The position numbers and the translations under genes were made by a program. A stretch of 5,207 bases of DNA from Candidatus Hebobacteria bacterium (lineage in GTDB: Bacteria; Armatimonadota; Hebobacteria; Hebobacterales; Hebobacteraceae): assembly GCA_029821235.1 (NCBI GenBank), contig JALGTT010000110.1, forward strand, positions 1-5,207, written 5' to 3'. The stretch's first letter is position 1. The number at the start of each line of letters is the position of its first letter. The notes below the pieces were generated by a model. It was given only the letters and a program-made list of their open reading frames with translations. It was not told the DNA's origin and did no database searches. Below, in pieces: positions 4,802-5,207 of this stretch.

Positions 4802-5207
4802 GTCCCTTCAACTTCTGCGTGAGTTTGGGCACGATCTCGAAGAGGTCGCCGACGATGCCGTAGGTGGCGATGTTGAAGATAGGGGCGGCGGGGTCTTTGT
4901 TGATGGCGACGATGACGTCGGAGCTCTGCATTCCCGCGAGATGCTGGACCGCGCCGGAGATGCCGCAGGCGATGTAGAGTTTGGGCTGGACGGTGCGGCC
5001 GGTCTGGCCCACCTGGTGGTAGGCGGGTATCCAGCCCGCGTCCACCGCGGCGCGGGAGGCCCCCACCGCTCCGCCCAGGGCCTCCGCCAGTTCGCGGATG
5101 ATGGCGAAGTTCTCCGGCTTCCCCAATCCCCGCCCGCCGGAGACGATGATCTCCGCGTCCTGGAGGTTCACCTGACCATCGTCCTCCTGCTGGACGATCT
5201 CCACGAT
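4797..5207 (-). CDS. etfA: Electron transfer flavoprotein alpha subunit, C-terminal part
   Basis: EtfA (FixB family) binds FAD and, paired with EtfB, carries electrons from acyl-CoA or other flavin dehydrogenases to the quinone pool, or takes part in bifurcating complexes. The visible 136 residues are the complete FAD-binding domain: SGGRGLG (23-29 of the visible part), GASRAAVDAGW, QVGQTGRTVQPKLYIACGIS, GAVQHLAGM, INKDPAAPIF and YGIVGDLFEIVP, all in canonical order. The frame is open through the first base of the window on this strand (an ATC codon at 5207), so the gene is truncated by the window edge and the GTG at 5204 is an internal valine, not a start. The N-terminal EtfB-contacting domain, and probably etfB itself, lie outside. 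The TAG stop is part of the repeat end at 4795-4801. Which Etf group it belongs to cannot be decided from this portion. Confidence 0.97.
   Translation of the reverse strand: MVEIVQQEDDGQVNLQDAEIIVSGGRGLGKPENFAIIRELAEALGGAVGASRAAVDAGWIPAYHQVGQTGRTVQPKLYIACGISGAVQHLAGMQSSDVIVAINKDPAAPIFNIATYGIVGDLFEIVPKLTQKLKGL

Overview
The window reads as a GC-rich bacterial chromosome segment with three recognisable housekeeping or metabolic genes (a ROK-family sugar kinase, seryl-tRNA synthetase and the electron-transfer flavoprotein alpha subunit), a two-gene unit made of an unknown protein and a small Cro/C1-type regulator, and a dense cluster of palindromic repeats. The SerRS has the full bacterial layout, and its motif 3 region reads CSNCLDWQARR rather than the enterobacterial CSNFEDFQARR. 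Dispersed palindromes with ends such as TGTAGGGCGGG, and the CACAGGCT/AGCCTGTG hairpin, resemble repeats I associate with Armatimonadota, Planctomycetota and similar environmental phyla. That placement is a low-confidence inference from memory, not a database result.

Layout from left to right. Positions 1-271 hold no complete gene, but on the minus strand there is a plausible promoter (172-201), a UUCG-capped hairpin (45-63), a Shine-Dalgarno sequence and a TTG codon at 30 that may open a gene running off the left edge. Positions 272-1309 (minus) encode the ROK kinase. Positions 1310-1894 hold no convincing gene. They do contain a near-consensus minus-strand promoter at 1653-1680, about 340 bases upstream of the kinase, so the kinase probably has a long leader or an overlooked small gene precedes it. 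Positions 1895-2320 (XRE regulator) and 2349-2861 (unknown 170-residue protein) are both on the minus strand, 28 bases apart, and look like one operon with the regulator second. Between this operon and serS lies a compact divergent promoter region (about 2862-3028). It has a promoter for each direction and a tandem 10-bp direct repeat at 2948-2967 that is a candidate operator.

serS occupies 3029-4306 (plus). It converges on etfA (minus, stop at 4797, running off the right edge). The 490 bases between them are almost filled with palindromic elements: two units bounded by perfect inverted ends (4346-4448 and 4458-4610), then smaller hairpins (4659-4679, 4698-4716) and a short third unit (about 4751-4801) whose right end contains the etfA stop codon. 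No classical hairpin-plus-T-run terminator is visible, so these hairpins may be the transcriptional boundary between the two convergent genes.

Functionally, the ROK kinase would phosphorylate a hexose or amino sugar, SerRS charges tRNA-Ser, and EtfA with an EtfB partner outside the window moves electrons from flavin dehydrogenases. The regulator pair has no evident link to these pathways and is the least explained gene content here. No CRISPR array, rRNA or tRNA was seen.
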